This document shows positions 36,140 through 48,190 of a DNA stretch of 64,000 nt, in pieces (within the stretch, counting starts at the first letter, position 1; the number at the start of each line of letters is the position of its first letter). The stretch is from Lysobacterales bacterium PRO7 (GTDB lineage: Bacteria > Pseudomonadota > Gammaproteobacteria > Xanthomonadales > Rhodanobacteraceae), in NCBI GenBank assembly GCA_021404785.1, contig QWHH01000002.1:62001-126000 (forward strand), in the 5' to 3' direction. The notes below the pieces were generated by a model. It was not told where the DNA came from and made no database searches. It worked only from the letters and a program-made list of their open reading frames with translations. A program made the position numbers and the translations under genes.

Positions 36140-36177
36140 TGCGGTCCGATGCGAGTGCACAACCGCCGCAGAACGCC

Positions 36178-37200
36178 CTAACCGGCCGCGCGCAACCCCG
36201 CATCCGGCCGCGCGATCATCACCAGCAACCGCTCCAGTTCGACCCAGGCATCACCGAAACCGCGGCCCTTGCTCAGGCGATCCACGCGCGCGGCCTGCAC
36301 AAGGCAGTCTTCCCAGTGCCCAGGACCGGCGCGGCCGAGGACCTTGCGGAAGAATTTCTCGCGCGCGTCCCACATGCGCTCGCTGCGCAAGGCGTTGGTG
36401 AGGTTCGGCGCCGCGGCAAGGCGCGCGAGCATCTGCAACTGGTACAGGATCATGCCCATCAACGCCGGGATAGCGTCGCCCTCGCCGCGCAGGCCGGCGA
36501 GGATGCGCAATGCGCGCGCGGCGTCGCCGCCGAGCGCGGCGTCCACGAGCTTGAACACATCGTAACGCGCGCTGTCGGCGACAAGCTCTTCCAGGGTTTG
36601 CGCGTCCAGCGGCGCCGGGCCGTGCAGCAGTGCGAGCTTGTCGATTTCCTGCGCGGCGGCGAGGGAATTGCCTTCGACGCGATCGGCCAGCGCCGCAATC
36701 GCCGCGCGATCCGGATTCAGGCCGCGGCTCGCCATGCGTTGCGCGAGCCAGGTGGAAAATTCGTCCTGCCGCATCGGCCACACCGGAACATAGAATCCGG
36801 CTTGTTCGGCCGCCTTGCACCACGCCGTGCCCTCGTTGTCCTTTTTCGACCATTGCATAGACGTGATCAGCAGCACCGTGTCCGGCGGCGGGTTTTCGCA
36901 GAATTCGACGATCGCGGCGCCGCCGTCCTTGCCGGGCTTGCCGGTCGGCAGGCGCAAGTCGATCACGCGGCGCGATGCGAACAAAGACATCGCCGCGCCC
37001 GCGCGCGCCAGCGCGTCCCAATCGAAGTATTGATCGACATCGAGAATTTCGCGTTCGGCATAGCCGAGTTCGCGCGCGCGCGTGCGCAGCGCGTCGGCGG
37101 CCTCGATGACGAGCAGGTGTTCTTCGCCAGCGATCAGATAAACCGGTTTGAGTTCCGAACCGGCGAGATGGTTGCGAAGTTGTTGCAGTGTTGCGGACAT
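36178..37200 (-). CDS. holA: DNA polymerase III delta subunit
   Basis: A 340-residue clamp-loader subunit (E. coli HolA 343) that opens the beta clamp within the tau/gamma-delta-delta' complex. It has the typical PVYLIAGEEHLLVIEAADALR start (Walker-like but not catalytic), the central SMQWSKKD and a C-terminal collar region with LYQLQMLARL. Start at ATG 37200, since the longer frame runs over the REP-like repeat. It normally leads into nadD, but here the TA pair and the TPR gene intervene. Confidence 0.94.
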   Translation of the reverse strand: MSATLQQLRNHLAGSELKPVYLIAGEEHLLVIEAADALRTRARELGYAEREILDVDQYFDWDALARAGAAMSLFASRRVIDLRLPTGKPGKDGGAAIVEFCENPPPDTVLLITSMQWSKKDNEGTAWCKAAEQAGFYVPVWPMRQDEFSTWLAQRMASRGLNPDRAAIAALADRVEGNSLAAAQEIDKLALLHGPAPLDAQTLEELVADSARYDVFKLVDAALGGDAARALRILAGLRGEGDAIPALMGMILYQLQMLARLAAAPNLTNALRSERMWDAREKFFRKVLGRAGPGHWEDCLVQAARVDRLSKGRGFGDAWVELERLLVMIARPDAGLRAAG

Positions 37201-37225
37201 AGTGCGACCGGTCACAGGCCGACTT

Positions 37226-37310
37226 GTCATTCCGGCAGGGAATGCCGGAATCCAGTGGCCAAGGATGGCATCCATGCAGTCTGGATGCCGGCACTCCATG
37301 CCGGCATGAC
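37226..37310. repeat. REP-like inverted repeat element, copy 2
   Basis: Same ends and palindromes as the element at 20067-20179: GTCATTCCGGCAGGGAATGC... to TGCCGGCATGAC, with GGCATCCATGCAGTCTGGATGCC inside. It sits between lptE and holA in the middle of an operon. Confidence 0.75.
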
Positions 37311-37329
37311 AAACAAAAGAATCAGTCTA

Positions 37330-37824
37330 TCAGCGCCCTGCCGCTTCGATTTTTCGCATGATCGCCTGCACCATGTCGCGCTGCATGCCCTTCTTGACCT
37401 CGTCCTGTTCGGCATTGCTGCCGATCGCCTGGGTCTGGTCGAAGGTGTAGTCGCGCGAATGCTCGATGACTTGCGGCGCGAGCAAGGTCTTGCCGTCGGC
37501 ACTCTGGATGCTCAATTCGACGTGGTAGACCATCGCGAACTCGTTGACCGTCGCATTCGCGCCGACCGAACGCACCACGGGCGCGAGCGACACCGAGCCG
37601 AGCGTGATTTCGGCGATACCCTCGCCCGCGGCGTCTTCGACGGTGGCACCGGAACGCGTGAGCGCCGCTTCGACATCCCGCGTCAGCGGACTGAACGGAT
37701 CGGATGCGGCCACGTGCACGCGCTTGAGCGCGGGCGACAACTGCGCCTCGCCGCGCAACTGGAAACCGCAGGCTGCGAGTGTCATCGCGACGGCGGCGAG
37801 AATGATGAAACGCGACATGTTCAT
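37330..37824 (-). CDS. lptE: LPS-assembly lipoprotein LptE
   Basis: A 164-residue outer-membrane lipoprotein that plugs LptD and helps insert LPS. Signal peptide with lipobox LAAC (Cys19; MTLAACGFQLRG), the usual GFQLRG just after the Cys, then the alternating strands of the LptE fold and a helical C-terminus (DMVQAIMRKIEAAGR). Start at the first of two ATGs (37824 or 37818), 14 bp after the leuS stop. Followed by the REP-like repeat and holA. Confidence 0.93.
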   Translation of the reverse strand: MNMSRFIILAAVAMTLAACGFQLRGEAQLSPALKRVHVAASDPFSPLTRDVEAALTRSGATVEDAAGEGIAEITLGSVSLAPVVRSVGANATVNEFAMVYHVELSIQSADGKTLLAPQVIEHSRDYTFDQTQAIGSNAEQDEVKKGMQRDMVQAIMRKIEAAGR

Positions 37825-37838
37825 ATCATGGATTCCGT

Positions 37839-40604
<2,766 letters not shown>

Positions 40605-40718
40605 CTACCGCAGTGCAGCAACAACGCCAACCGTCGGGCCACGGTGAACGTGTCCTTTGGCATGTGCGACAGTGCCCGCATGGCGTATCCTGACCGGGTT
40701 GCCAAGGGAGGATTCACC

Positions 40719-42041
40719 ATGCGTTTTGCACCACTTGCTGCCGCGATTGCGGCATTTTTTGCCGTACCCGTTTTTGCCCAATCGCCAGCCGTGCCGGAAA
40801 CCGTCTTGCATTGCGATCACATGATCGACGTCGTGCACGGCAAGTTGCTGGGCGCCAGCACCATCGTCATTGAAGGCGATCGTATCAAGGAGGTGCTCGA
40901 TGGCACCCAACAACGCGCCGGCGCGAACACCATCGCCGTGGCCGGCACTTGCGTGCCGGGCTTGATCGATTCGCACACGCACCTGACCGGCGAGTTCAGC
41001 AAGTCCAGCTACAGCGACCAGTTTCGTCTGAATCCGGCGGACTACGCCATTCAAAGCACCGTTTACGCGCGTCGCACCCTGCTCGCCGGTTTCACCACAG
41101 TGCGCAACCTGGGCGACGGCAACAACGAGTCGATCGCGCTGCGCAATGCGGTGAACAAGGGCCTGGTTCCTGGCCCGCGCATCTTCAGCGCCGGGCAATT
41201 CATCGGCACCACGGGTGGCCACGCCGACGGCACCGACGGGTACCGCTGGGACCTGCAAGGCGATCCGACGCCGAAGGATGGCATCATCAATTCGCCCGAG
41301 GACGCCTGGAAGGCGGTGCGCCAGCACTACAAGGACGGTGCGGACCTGATCAAAATCATGCCCTCCGGCGGCGTACTGGATGAATCCTCCAGTGCCGACA
41401 ATCCACAGATGACCCTGCCCGAGATCCAGGCCATCGTCGCCGCGGCGCACGACTACGGCTTCACCGTGGCCGCGCACGCACACGGCGCCGAGGCGATCCG
41501 GCGCGCGGTGATCGGCGGCGTGGATTCCATCGAGCACGGCACCTTCATGAACGACGAGGACATGAAGTTGATGAAAGAACACGGTACCTGGTACGTGCCG
41601 ACCATCATCGCCGGCCAGTTCGTGATGGGCAAGGCGAAGGAAGGCTGGTATCCGCCGCAGGTCGCGCGCAAGGCCATGCAAGTCGGCCCGATCATCATGG
41701 GCACCGCCGGCAAGGCCTACAAGGCAGGAGTCAAGATCGCGTTCGGCACCGATGCCGGCGTGTATCCGCACGGCGAGAACGCGAAAGAGTTCGAATACAT
41801 GGTGCAGGCCGGCATGCCGCCGATGTTCACGATCCAGGCCGCGACCCTGCACGCGGCGCAACTGCTCAAGCACGACAAGGATTTCGGCAGCATCGAGACC
41901 GGCAAATTCGCGGACGTGGTCGCCGTACCGGGTAATCCGCTGGACGACATCAAGCTGATGCAAAAGGTCAATTTCGTGATGAAAGCCGGCGTGGTTTACA
42001 AGGAGAGCGGGCAACCGGTGGAGGCCGCACACGACAAGTAA
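40719..42041 (+). CDS. secreted amidohydrolase (imidazolonepropionase/prolidase-like)
   Basis: A 440-residue metal-dependent hydrolase with a signal peptide (residues 1 to about 20, ending FAQ-SPA), so periplasmic or extracellular. Active-site elements in order: DSHTHLTG (His86, His88), KIMPSGG with the carboxylatable Lys, AHAHGAEAI, IEHGTFM and FGTDAGVYPHG. These are typical of the Xaa-Pro dipeptidase-like amidohydrolases that also resemble imidazolonepropionase; an aryl-dipeptidase activity is likely but not proven. The ATG at 40719 has GGGAGGATT 6-14 nt upstream. The frame upstream is antisense to leuS and non-coding. Confidence 0.9.
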   Translation: MRFAPLAAAIAAFFAVPVFAQSPAVPETVLHCDHMIDVVHGKLLGASTIVIEGDRIKEVLDGTQQRAGANTIAVAGTCVPGLIDSHTHLTGEFSKSSYSDQFRLNPADYAIQSTVYARRTLLAGFTTVRNLGDGNNESIALRNAVNKGLVPGPRIFSAGQFIGTTGGHADGTDGYRWDLQGDPTPKDGIINSPEDAWKAVRQHYKDGADLIKIMPSGGVLDESSSADNPQMTLPEIQAIVAAAHDYGFTVAAHAHGAEAIRRAVIGGVDSIEHGTFMNDEDMKLMKEHGTWYVPTIIAGQFVMGKAKEGWYPPQVARKAMQVGPIIMGTAGKAYKAGVKIAFGTDAGVYPHGENAKEFEYMVQAGMPPMFTIQAATLHAAQLLKHDKDFGSIETGKFADVVAVPGNPLDDIKLMQKVNFVMKAGVVYKESGQPVEAAHDK

Positions 42042-42053
42042 ATGTCGCGATGC

Positions 42054-42081
42054 GTGTAATCGCCGATGGCAATTCCTGAAT
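42054..42081 (+). promoter_or_regulatory. GTGTAATC-N16-GAAT element (copy 3), candidate ECF promoter
   Basis: GTGTAATC (42054-42061), 16 nt, GAAT (42078-42081), 61 bp before the ATG at 42143. Same pair and spacing as at 7510 and 9555. A TATAGT just after it (42084-42089) is an alternative sigma-70 -10. Confidence 0.45.
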
Positions 42082-42142
42082 CAGTATAGTGGACGCGGAA
42101 TTTTGCGTGGACTTGTTCATCCGATAATCGAGGAGACCAACA

Positions 42143-42460
42143 ATGCCGAACGATAAAGTCAGGCTCTGCGTGGGCGACCATTGTGTCGATCTAGCAACCG
42201 TGAGCCGCTCCGGAGACGGATCGATCAACCCGCCATCACACTTGTTCGACACCCGAGCCAACCTCGATCTCGGATCGATCCTGAGTGCCGCCAATCCGAC
42301 TATGGAAGCGCGGTTGACGGGCTTGCTGTTCCTCGCACGGGAACTTGGCCAGCTTGCCGAATCCCTGCGCGCAAGCAGCCCCGATCAAGCCGAAGCCCTG
42401 CTCGAAGGACGCGCCGGGCTAGTCAAGAAAATCATGGGTTTGACGGCGAAATTGGCCTGA
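42143..42460 (+). CDS. small hypothetical protein next to a Ser/Thr kinase
   Basis: A 105-residue soluble protein with no signal peptide. GAGGAGA lies 7-13 nt before the ATG. It opens DKVRLCVGDHCVDLATVSRSGDGS, with a CxxxxC pair, and the second half is helical (LLFLARELGQLAESLRASSPDQAEALLEGRAGLVKK split by short turns). I recognise no domain. It is convergent with the kinase at 42471 (10 bp between) and carries the same upstream element as the secreted-protein genes at 7.5 and 9.6 kb, so it may belong to the same regulon. Confidence 0.7.
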   Translation: MPNDKVRLCVGDHCVDLATVSRSGDGSINPPSHLFDTRANLDLGSILSAANPTMEARLTGLLFLARELGQLAESLRASSPDQAEALLEGRAGLVKKIMGLTAKLA

Positions 42461-42470
42461 TCCGCGTGAG

Positions 42471-45400
42471 TCAATGCTGGCTGCGTGCGCTTGCACGCAG
42501 CCGCTGCAAGATGCCACGGAAACCGTATTGTCGCGCGCTGGCTTCAACGCGGTTGCGCAATGCAGCTGCGTCAGGGTCGTTGGCGCGATCGAGCAATTCC
42601 ACGGCTGCCAGTTGCGCTTCGAGAGCAATGGGAACCCAGTGCCGCTTTTCGGCGTCGTCGGCAAGTGTCTGCAACGCCGTCGCCGCTTTTTGCGCATCGC
42701 CGTTTAGCCCTTGCAGGCGCAGCAAGCTGATATCGACCATGCTTGCGTCCAGCCGTGCCGTCACTCGGCTGCGCAGTTCCCGCGCTGCCGAGCTGGCGCG
42801 ATCCCGTTGCTCGGGTTGATGCAACTGTTCGTGGCACAGTGCCAGCTGGCTTTGCGCCAGTGCTTGCAACGCGACGGCTTCACTGCCAGCCAGCGTCGCA
42901 ATCGCCTGAGTCAATCGATCACGCGCACCTGCCCAGTTTCCCTGCGCCATGTCGATACCGGCAAGCCCTAGCATGGACGTAGCGATCGACTGCGCGTCCT
43001 TCGCATCAGCGGCAAACTTCCCGCCGCGTTCGAAATCGCGCACGGCAAGTGGCGTATCGCCGCGATCGAACGCTATCACTGCGCATTGCAAGTCCGCAAA
43101 GCCCGTGGCAAAGGTATCCGTCGATGGCAGTGTCTCTTGGCTGGCCTGCTTACACATTTTTGCCGCCGCGCCCAGTTCCCCGCGCAAGCGCAAGCCTTCG
43201 CTATAGTCCAGCAATGCCGATATCTTCTGGTCCTGCGCATGTGCGCGTTCGTCCAGCGCGATCGCCCGGCGAAAGTCATCGATTACATCGTCACTCGCAG
43301 CCTCGCTCATCTTCATCATGGCGAATCTTGCCGTAACCCAGCCTTCGCCCTTTATGTCGCCGACTTCTTCGTAGATCGACTCGGCGTTTTGCACCGCGAT
43401 TTGCGCCGCATCGCGATCGCCGAGCTTCCAGTTCATGTTCGCCAAGTTGCTGTAACTGATCGCAAGGCGCGCACGATTGCCGATGCGCTGGTAAATGGCC
43501 AGCGCCTTCTGATATGCATCACGCGCCGCCTGCGGATGACTCTGTTCGACTTCGATGTTGCCAGCCAGCTCATGCGCATCGGCTTCGTACAACGGATTAT
43601 CGGTGGCTCGATATCCGTCAATCGCGCGCCGCAACAATGTCAGCGCCTCGTCGCGTCGACCCTGCAGGCGACGCGCGAGGGCAAGGTTGTACTGCGCATC
43701 GGCGGTGAGACCGGGTTCGTCGCGTCCCTGTGCCAGTTGCAATGCCAATTCGGCGTGCTTGATCAGGGCCACATTGTCATTGCGACTGTCCGCGATATTG
43801 ACCGCTTTCAATTCGATGCGCGGATCGTCGGCACTGCCGGGCAGTTTGCGCAATTGGTCGAGCAACGCTTCGGCCTTGTCCGGCTCGCCTGCGTTCAACA
43901 AATCCTTGATCATGACAAAATGCAGCTCGGGATCTTTCGGATCCAGCGCCAGAAGTTGCCGATCCAGGTCGAGCGCTTTCGGCCAATCGCGCGTCTGCAC
44001 GGCGACTTCCCGGTCGATCTGCAATTGCTGCTGCATCGGCAAGCCAGCGCTGAATGCGACCGCCTGGCGTGATGCGGCCAAGGCCTTGTCGTCATAGCCC
44101 AGAGTTTTCCATGTCTGCGCAAGAAGCACGTACGCCGGCGCATAGCCCGGTGCCAACGCGATCGCCTGCAGCAGTTCATCCCGCGCACGCGCGGGATCGC
44201 CCCTGCGCTGCGCTTCCAGCGCCAGCGCCATACGCCGCGACAGATCGAATGTTGCCGGCTGCGCCTTTGCAACCTGTTCGGGCGTCGTCGCACCGTTTGT
44301 CGCGAGCTTCAGGTCTGCGCGCAATTCCGCACCGACCTGTTCCACCAGTCGTGGCAGGTCGTTCAATGCACCACTTTGCGCGATGCTCGCGAGAGGCGCC
44401 TCGGTACGCGCGTCCTGCACGGTAAGATCCATGCGCAAGTTCGCCGTGTCGCCGGCGCCGGAAACGAGATAGCTGCCGCTGAGCACGTAGTCGGTGTTCA
44501 GGCGCTTGCGCAGCAAGCGCAGACTCGCGGGGCCGTAGCCGCCCGCGCTCGGCGGCGATAGCCCTGCGCGAGCCGCGTTCACCAGTTCGCCCGGCACAGC
44601 GTGCATCACACTGCCGCTGGTCAGTTCGGTCGCCAACTCGTTGCCAAGCGCTACTGAAATCCAATCGTATTGTTTGTTTTGCGACAAGTTGCTGAAATCC
44701 ACGATCGCCATCGACGTGCCTGGCGCGGGCGGTCCGAATGGCCTGCGTTCGCGCAACGCCAGCGACAGCGCCACCACGGCCATCAACAGCACCGCGGCGG
44801 TAGCGAGGGCGCCGAGGCGATGCCGGCGCAGGAACTTGTAGCCGCGATAAGCAAAATTGTCGCGCCGCGCCGAAATGGGATTCCCGGACAGATAGCTGCG
44901 CAAATCCTCGGCGAACGCGGCCACGCTGGGATAGCGCCGTTGCGGATCGTGCTTGAGCGCGGCCAGCACGATGGTGTCGAGGTCGCCGCGCAAGCGTTTT
45001 GGCGGCACCGGCGGCGCGGTCAGGCGCAACTTGCTCGGCGGCGTCGGATCGCTGGCCTCGATGATGTGGCGCATTTCATCGGGCTGGTTGGCGCCGCGGA
45101 AATCGTAGGCGTATTTGTCGGTGAGCAACTGGTAGAGCACGCAGCCGAGCGCGTAGATGTCGGTGGCCTCGGTGATTCGTCCGCCACTGAACTGTTCGGG
45201 CGCGGCGTAGGCCGGCGTCATCGGGCGCTCGCGCCGCAACTGGGTGAGCGATGCATCGCCGGTGCCGCTGTCCACCAGCATCTTGGCGATTCCGAAGTCC
45301 AGCAACTTGACCTTGCCATCGGCCGTGACCAGCACGTTGGACGGTTTCAGGTCGCGGTGTACGACGTGGTGTTGGTGCGCGAATTCAACCGCCGCGCAGA

Positions 45401-45983
45401 CATCCAGGAACAACCGGATGCGGCCTTCCAGATCGAGTCCGCGTTCATGGCAGTAGCCCAGCAACGGCATGCCGTCGACGTATTCCATTGCGAAATACGG
45501 TCGCCCATCTGCGGCGATGCCGCCGTCGAGAAGATGCGCGATATTCGGGTGTTGCAAGCGCGCCAGAATCTGCCGCTCGCGCAGGAAGCGCGCGAGCACG
45601 GCGTCCGAATCCATGCCGCGTTTGATGAGTTTGAGCGCCGCGCGCTGCTCGAACTGGCCATCGGCGCGCTCGGCCAGCCAGACCACGCCCATGCCGCCGT
45701 CACCGAGGCACTCGACCAGGCACCAGGGCCCGACCCGTTCCGGTGCGTCCGCGTCGTCTGGCGTCAATGCCGTCGTCGCGGCGCTGCCGACATCGCGTGT
45801 TCCCACGGCGGCGCCGAGGAAATCCAGCGGGGATTCCTCCGCATCGAGCATCGACACGACAATCTGCTTGAGGTCGGGATCGGTACCGCAAAGTTCTTCG
45901 ACCAGCGCGGTGCGGTTGTCACGCGGCGACGCGAACACGCGGTCGAAGATGTCCCCTGCGCGCAGCCAGCGTTGGGTATCCAC
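42471..45983 (-). CDS. transmembrane Ser/Thr protein kinase with TolB-like and TPR C-terminus
   Basis: An 1170-residue protein. Residues 1-80 form a short helical N-domain (MDTQRWLRAGDIFDRVF), shared with the paralog at 50188. The kinase domain (~85-370) has GDGGMGVVW, Lys118 (AALKLIK), HRDLKPSN at 209-216, DFG at 229-231 and APEQ, so it looks active. A transmembrane helix is at ~390-410. The outer part begins with a TolB-like region (MAIVDFSNLSQNKQYDWISVALGNELA) and continues with about ten TPRs to the end. It presumably senses something outside and phosphorylates cytoplasmic partners, which are unknown. No sigma gene is adjacent to this copy. A sigma-70-like promoter lies at 46022-46050. 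Confidence 0.92.
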   Translation of the reverse strand: MDTQRWLRAGDIFDRVFASPRDNRTALVEELCGTDPDLKQIVVSMLDAEESPLDFLGAAVGTRDVGSAATTALTPDDADAPERVGPWCLVECLGDGGMGVVWLAERADGQFEQRAALKLIKRGMDSDAVLARFLRERQILARLQHPNIAHLLDGGIAADGRPYFAMEYVDGMPLLGYCHERGLDLEGRIRLFLDVCAAVEFAHQHHVVHRDLKPSNVLVTADGKVKLLDFGIAKMLVDSGTGDASLTQLRRERPMTPAYAAPEQFSGGRITEATDIYALGCVLYQLLTDKYAYDFRGANQPDEMRHIIEASDPTPPSKLRLTAPPVPPKRLRGDLDTIVLAALKHDPQRRYPSVAAFAEDLRSYLSGNPISARRDNFAYRGYKFLRRHRLGALATAAVLLMAVVALSLALRERRPFGPPAPGTSMAIVDFSNLSQNKQYDWISVALGNELATELTSGSVMHAVPGELVNAARAGLSPPSAGGYGPASLRLLRKRLNTDYVLSGSYLVSGAGDTANLRMDLTVQDARTEAPLASIAQSGALNDLPRLVEQVGAELRADLKLATNGATTPEQVAKAQPATFDLSRRMALALEAQRRGDPARARDELLQAIALAPGYAPAYVLLAQTWKTLGYDDKALAASRQAVAFSAGLPMQQQLQIDREVAVQTRDWPKALDLDRQLLALDPKDPELHFVMIKDLLNAGEPDKAEALLDQLRKLPGSADDPRIELKAVNIADSRNDNVALIKHAELALQLAQGRDEPGLTADAQYNLALARRLQGRRDEALTLLRRAIDGYRATDNPLYEADAHELAGNIEVEQSHPQAARDAYQKALAIYQRIGNRARLAISYSNLANMNWKLGDRDAAQIAVQNAESIYEEVGDIKGEGWVTARFAMMKMSEAASDDVIDDFRRAIALDERAHAQDQKISALLDYSEGLRLRGELGAAAKMCKQASQETLPSTDTFATGFADLQCAVIAFDRGDTPLAVRDFERGGKFAADAKDAQSIATSMLGLAGIDMAQGNWAGARDRLTQAIATLAGSEAVALQALAQSQLALCHEQLHQPEQRDRASSAARELRSRVTARLDASMVDISLLRLQGLNGDAQKAATALQTLADDAEKRHWVPIALEAQLAAVELLDRANDPDAAALRNRVEASARQYGFRGILQRLRASARSQH

Positions 45984-46021
45984 GCCCCGCCTCCGATAAC
46001 CCGGCCGTACCCCGTGTCCGG

Positions 46022-46050
46022 ACTATAGAAGCCGTCCGGCGGGGTTACAA
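46022..46050 (-). promoter_or_regulatory. candidate promoter of the kinase at 42471
   Basis: Minus strand TTGTAA (46050-46045), 17-nt spacer, TATAGT (46027-46022), 38 bp before the ATG at 45983. Good sigma-70 match in the 145-bp divergent region. Confidence 0.5.
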
Positions 46051-46128
46051 GCCGCGCATGTCAGTAACCGGCCTCGCACGACGTAACCCGTTCCGAACCC
46101 GCCAAAACGGCGGGAATCGGAGCGGGCA

Positions 46129-47574
46129 ATGTCCCCACGTTTTTCTTGCGCCTGTCTGGCCGCCACGCTGGCGTTCTGCGCTGCCGCACGAGCGGCCGAT
46201 GGAGATCTGGACGCTACGTTCGGATCTGCCGGGAAAGTGCAACTCGGACCGAACACGGGCTTTTCGGGGCCTGTCGCCAATGACGTGGCCGTCCAGCCGG
46301 ACGGCAAGATCGTCGTGGTCGGCTACGAAACCAATGCGACCGATGGCTTGGAAAGTTGGCGCATCGCCCGCCTCAACGCGAACGGCACGGTCGATACGAG
46401 TTTCGCGTCCAACGGCATGCTCGACTGGAATGCCGGAACGACCGGCACGCGTGCGCACGCGGTCGCGGTGCGCCCCGACGGGCGGATCGTCGTCGGCGGC
46501 AACTTTCAAAGCGAAATCGAAGTCGCGCAGTTCACGCCGAACGGGTCGCCCGACCCCACGTTTGCCGGCGGAGAGGGCTACATCCTGCTCACGCCGCCCG
46601 CGGGGGATTCGAACTACTTGTCGCGCCTTGTCCTCGACACGGATGGCAGCATTGACATCGCGGGCACGTATTACGCCAATCAAAGCGGTTTCAACAGCAA
46701 CGAATTCTTCTTCGATCGCATTGCCGCGAATGGAAGCAGCGACGAGCCGTTCCGTTACTCGTTCGGCTCCGGCCCCAACCAGGATGCGCACGCCACCGAT
46801 CTGGCCATCGACAGCCAGGGCCGTTACGTCGTGGTGGGTTATGCGCCCGGAGCCAACGGATACGACTGCGCGGTGATCCGCATTACCCGCGACTTGTACG
46901 ACGTCGATCGCACGTTTCACTACCAGGATCCGGACAACTACGGCTTCACGATCATGCCGTTCGATCTCGGCGGCGATGACAACGACGTTTGCAACGCGGT
47001 GGCGATCTTTCCCGGCGGCTACATCGCAATTGGCGGTCATGCGACCGCGAATGCGAGCAACGGTTCCTATCAAGCCGCCGTGCTGGCCGAACTCGACAAC
47101 AACGGCATTCCGGATCAGTACTACCAGGATCAGATCGGCTATCCGGCGAAGTTCTCGTTCAGCTACAGCCTGAACCCGACATCCGGGCAGACCAATGACA
47201 TCACCAAGCTCATCGTCGACGGTTACGACAGCAAGTACGCGCAACTCGTGGCGATCGGTACCGGCAACCAATACGCGCCGCCGCCAGGCACCTACTTCGG
47301 CGTTGCGCGACTCAATCCGGCACAAAGCTACAGCAATTTCAGCCTCGACACGGCGTTGAACGGCAAGGGCGTCATGGGCGTGTATTTCGCGCAACGCCCG
47401 ACCGGGCTCGGCAACTTCATCACGACCAATACCGGGCAATCCGGGACATTCGTCGGCGGCAAGTTGATCGCTGTCGGCTCGACCCAGGCAACAGACGGAC
47501 ACACGCTTGCGGCGACGCGCCTCGCTACCTTCGACGGAATCTTCAAGAACGGATTCGAAACGCCGTCGTACTAA
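46129..47574 (+). CDS. secreted delta-60 repeat protein with IFKNGFE tail
   Basis: A 481-residue exported protein. Signal peptide residues 1 to about 22 (FCAAARA-ADG). The mature part is made of delta-60 repeats (TIGR02608 type): GDLDATFGSAGKV, QPDGKIVVVGYE, GTVDTSFASNGM, RPDGRIVVGGNF. These predict a beta-propeller-like structure. It ends DGIFKNGFETPSY, the tail shared by other secreted proteins here, with five extra residues. Divergent from the kinase at 42471. No enzymatic motif seen; role unknown, perhaps surface adhesion. Confidence 0.85.
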   Translation: MSPRFSCACLAATLAFCAAARAADGDLDATFGSAGKVQLGPNTGFSGPVANDVAVQPDGKIVVVGYETNATDGLESWRIARLNANGTVDTSFASNGMLDWNAGTTGTRAHAVAVRPDGRIVVGGNFQSEIEVAQFTPNGSPDPTFAGGEGYILLTPPAGDSNYLSRLVLDTDGSIDIAGTYYANQSGFNSNEFFFDRIAANGSSDEPFRYSFGSGPNQDAHATDLAIDSQGRYVVVGYAPGANGYDCAVIRITRDLYDVDRTFHYQDPDNYGFTIMPFDLGGDDNDVCNAVAIFPGGYIAIGGHATANASNGSYQAAVLAELDNNGIPDQYYQDQIGYPAKFSFSYSLNPTSGQTNDITKLIVDGYDSKYAQLVAIGTGNQYAPPPGTYFGVARLNPAQSYSNFSLDTALNGKGVMGVYFAQRPTGLGNFITTNTGQSGTFVGGKLIAVGSTQATDGHTLAATRLATFDGIFKNGFETPSY

Positions 47575-47604
47575 GCAACGCATGAACCCAAACCGGAGAA
47601 CACC

Positions 47605-48150
47605 ATGAACCGCATAAATTCCACAATTCTTGCTTCCATGATCTGCATATCTTCCGCACTCTTCGCTGGACAAGTCGCCGCACAGGACAAGCCTGCCGCA
47701 GTATCCGACCCACTCGGCCGGTTCGTCGGCAACGGAACCTGCACCGGCAGCGTCCTGGCCATGGGCAATAAGGCTGGGCACCCCACCACCGGGAAGTACA
47801 GCGCGCGGAAAGTTCTGGACGACCATTGGGTCGAAATGCGCTACGACGAAGAATCGAGCGCGGCCGTGCCGAAGCCGTTCCACGTAGTGCAGTACTTCGG
47901 CTACGACGCGGCGAAGAAACACTATGTTTCCGTGCTCGTCGACAATTCGGAAGACAGCTACAGCACAGGCGCCAGCGCCGGCTGGAACGGCGACAGCATC
48001 GTTTTTGACGAATCCTCGGACGGCAAGACCGTTTCGTTCCGCGATGCCTTCACCACCGGTCCCGCCGGCATGTCCAGCCACACCGGCTGGATGAAGAACA
48101 AGAGCGGCAAGTGGGTCAAGACCGACGAGGAAAGTTGCAAGAACTCCTGA
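47605..48150 (+). CDS. secreted hypothetical protein (DUF1579-like beta-barrel possible)
   Basis: A 181-residue protein with signal peptide (ISSALFAGQVAA-QDK, cut near residue 26). The mature part starts with DPLGRFVGNGTCTG and has alternating strands (DDHWVEMRYDEE, PFHVVQYFGYDAAKKHYVSVLVDN, GDSIVFDESSDGKTVSFRD), reminiscent of DUF1579/lipocalin-like small barrels; I am not sure of this. It does not carry the NGF[DE] tail, ending ESCKNS. CCGGAGAACACC precedes the ATG. Followed 40 bp later by a lipoprotein gene, likely the same transcript. Confidence 0.75.
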   Translation: MNRINSTILASMICISSALFAGQVAAQDKPAAVSDPLGRFVGNGTCTGSVLAMGNKAGHPTTGKYSARKVLDDHWVEMRYDEESSAAVPKPFHVVQYFGYDAAKKHYVSVLVDNSEDSYSTGASAGWNGDSIVFDESSDGKTVSFRDAFTTGPAGMSSHTGWMKNKSGKWVKTDEESCKNS

Positions 48151-48190
48151 CCCGATCGAAGCGAGACGGCGACTTCATCCGGAGAACGAC

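Noticed and set aside
46045..48081. A long minus-strand frame opposite the delta-60 repeat gene and the gene at 47605
   Set aside because: Both opposite-strand genes have signal peptides and known repeats; the antisense frame has none and is a codon-bias artefact.
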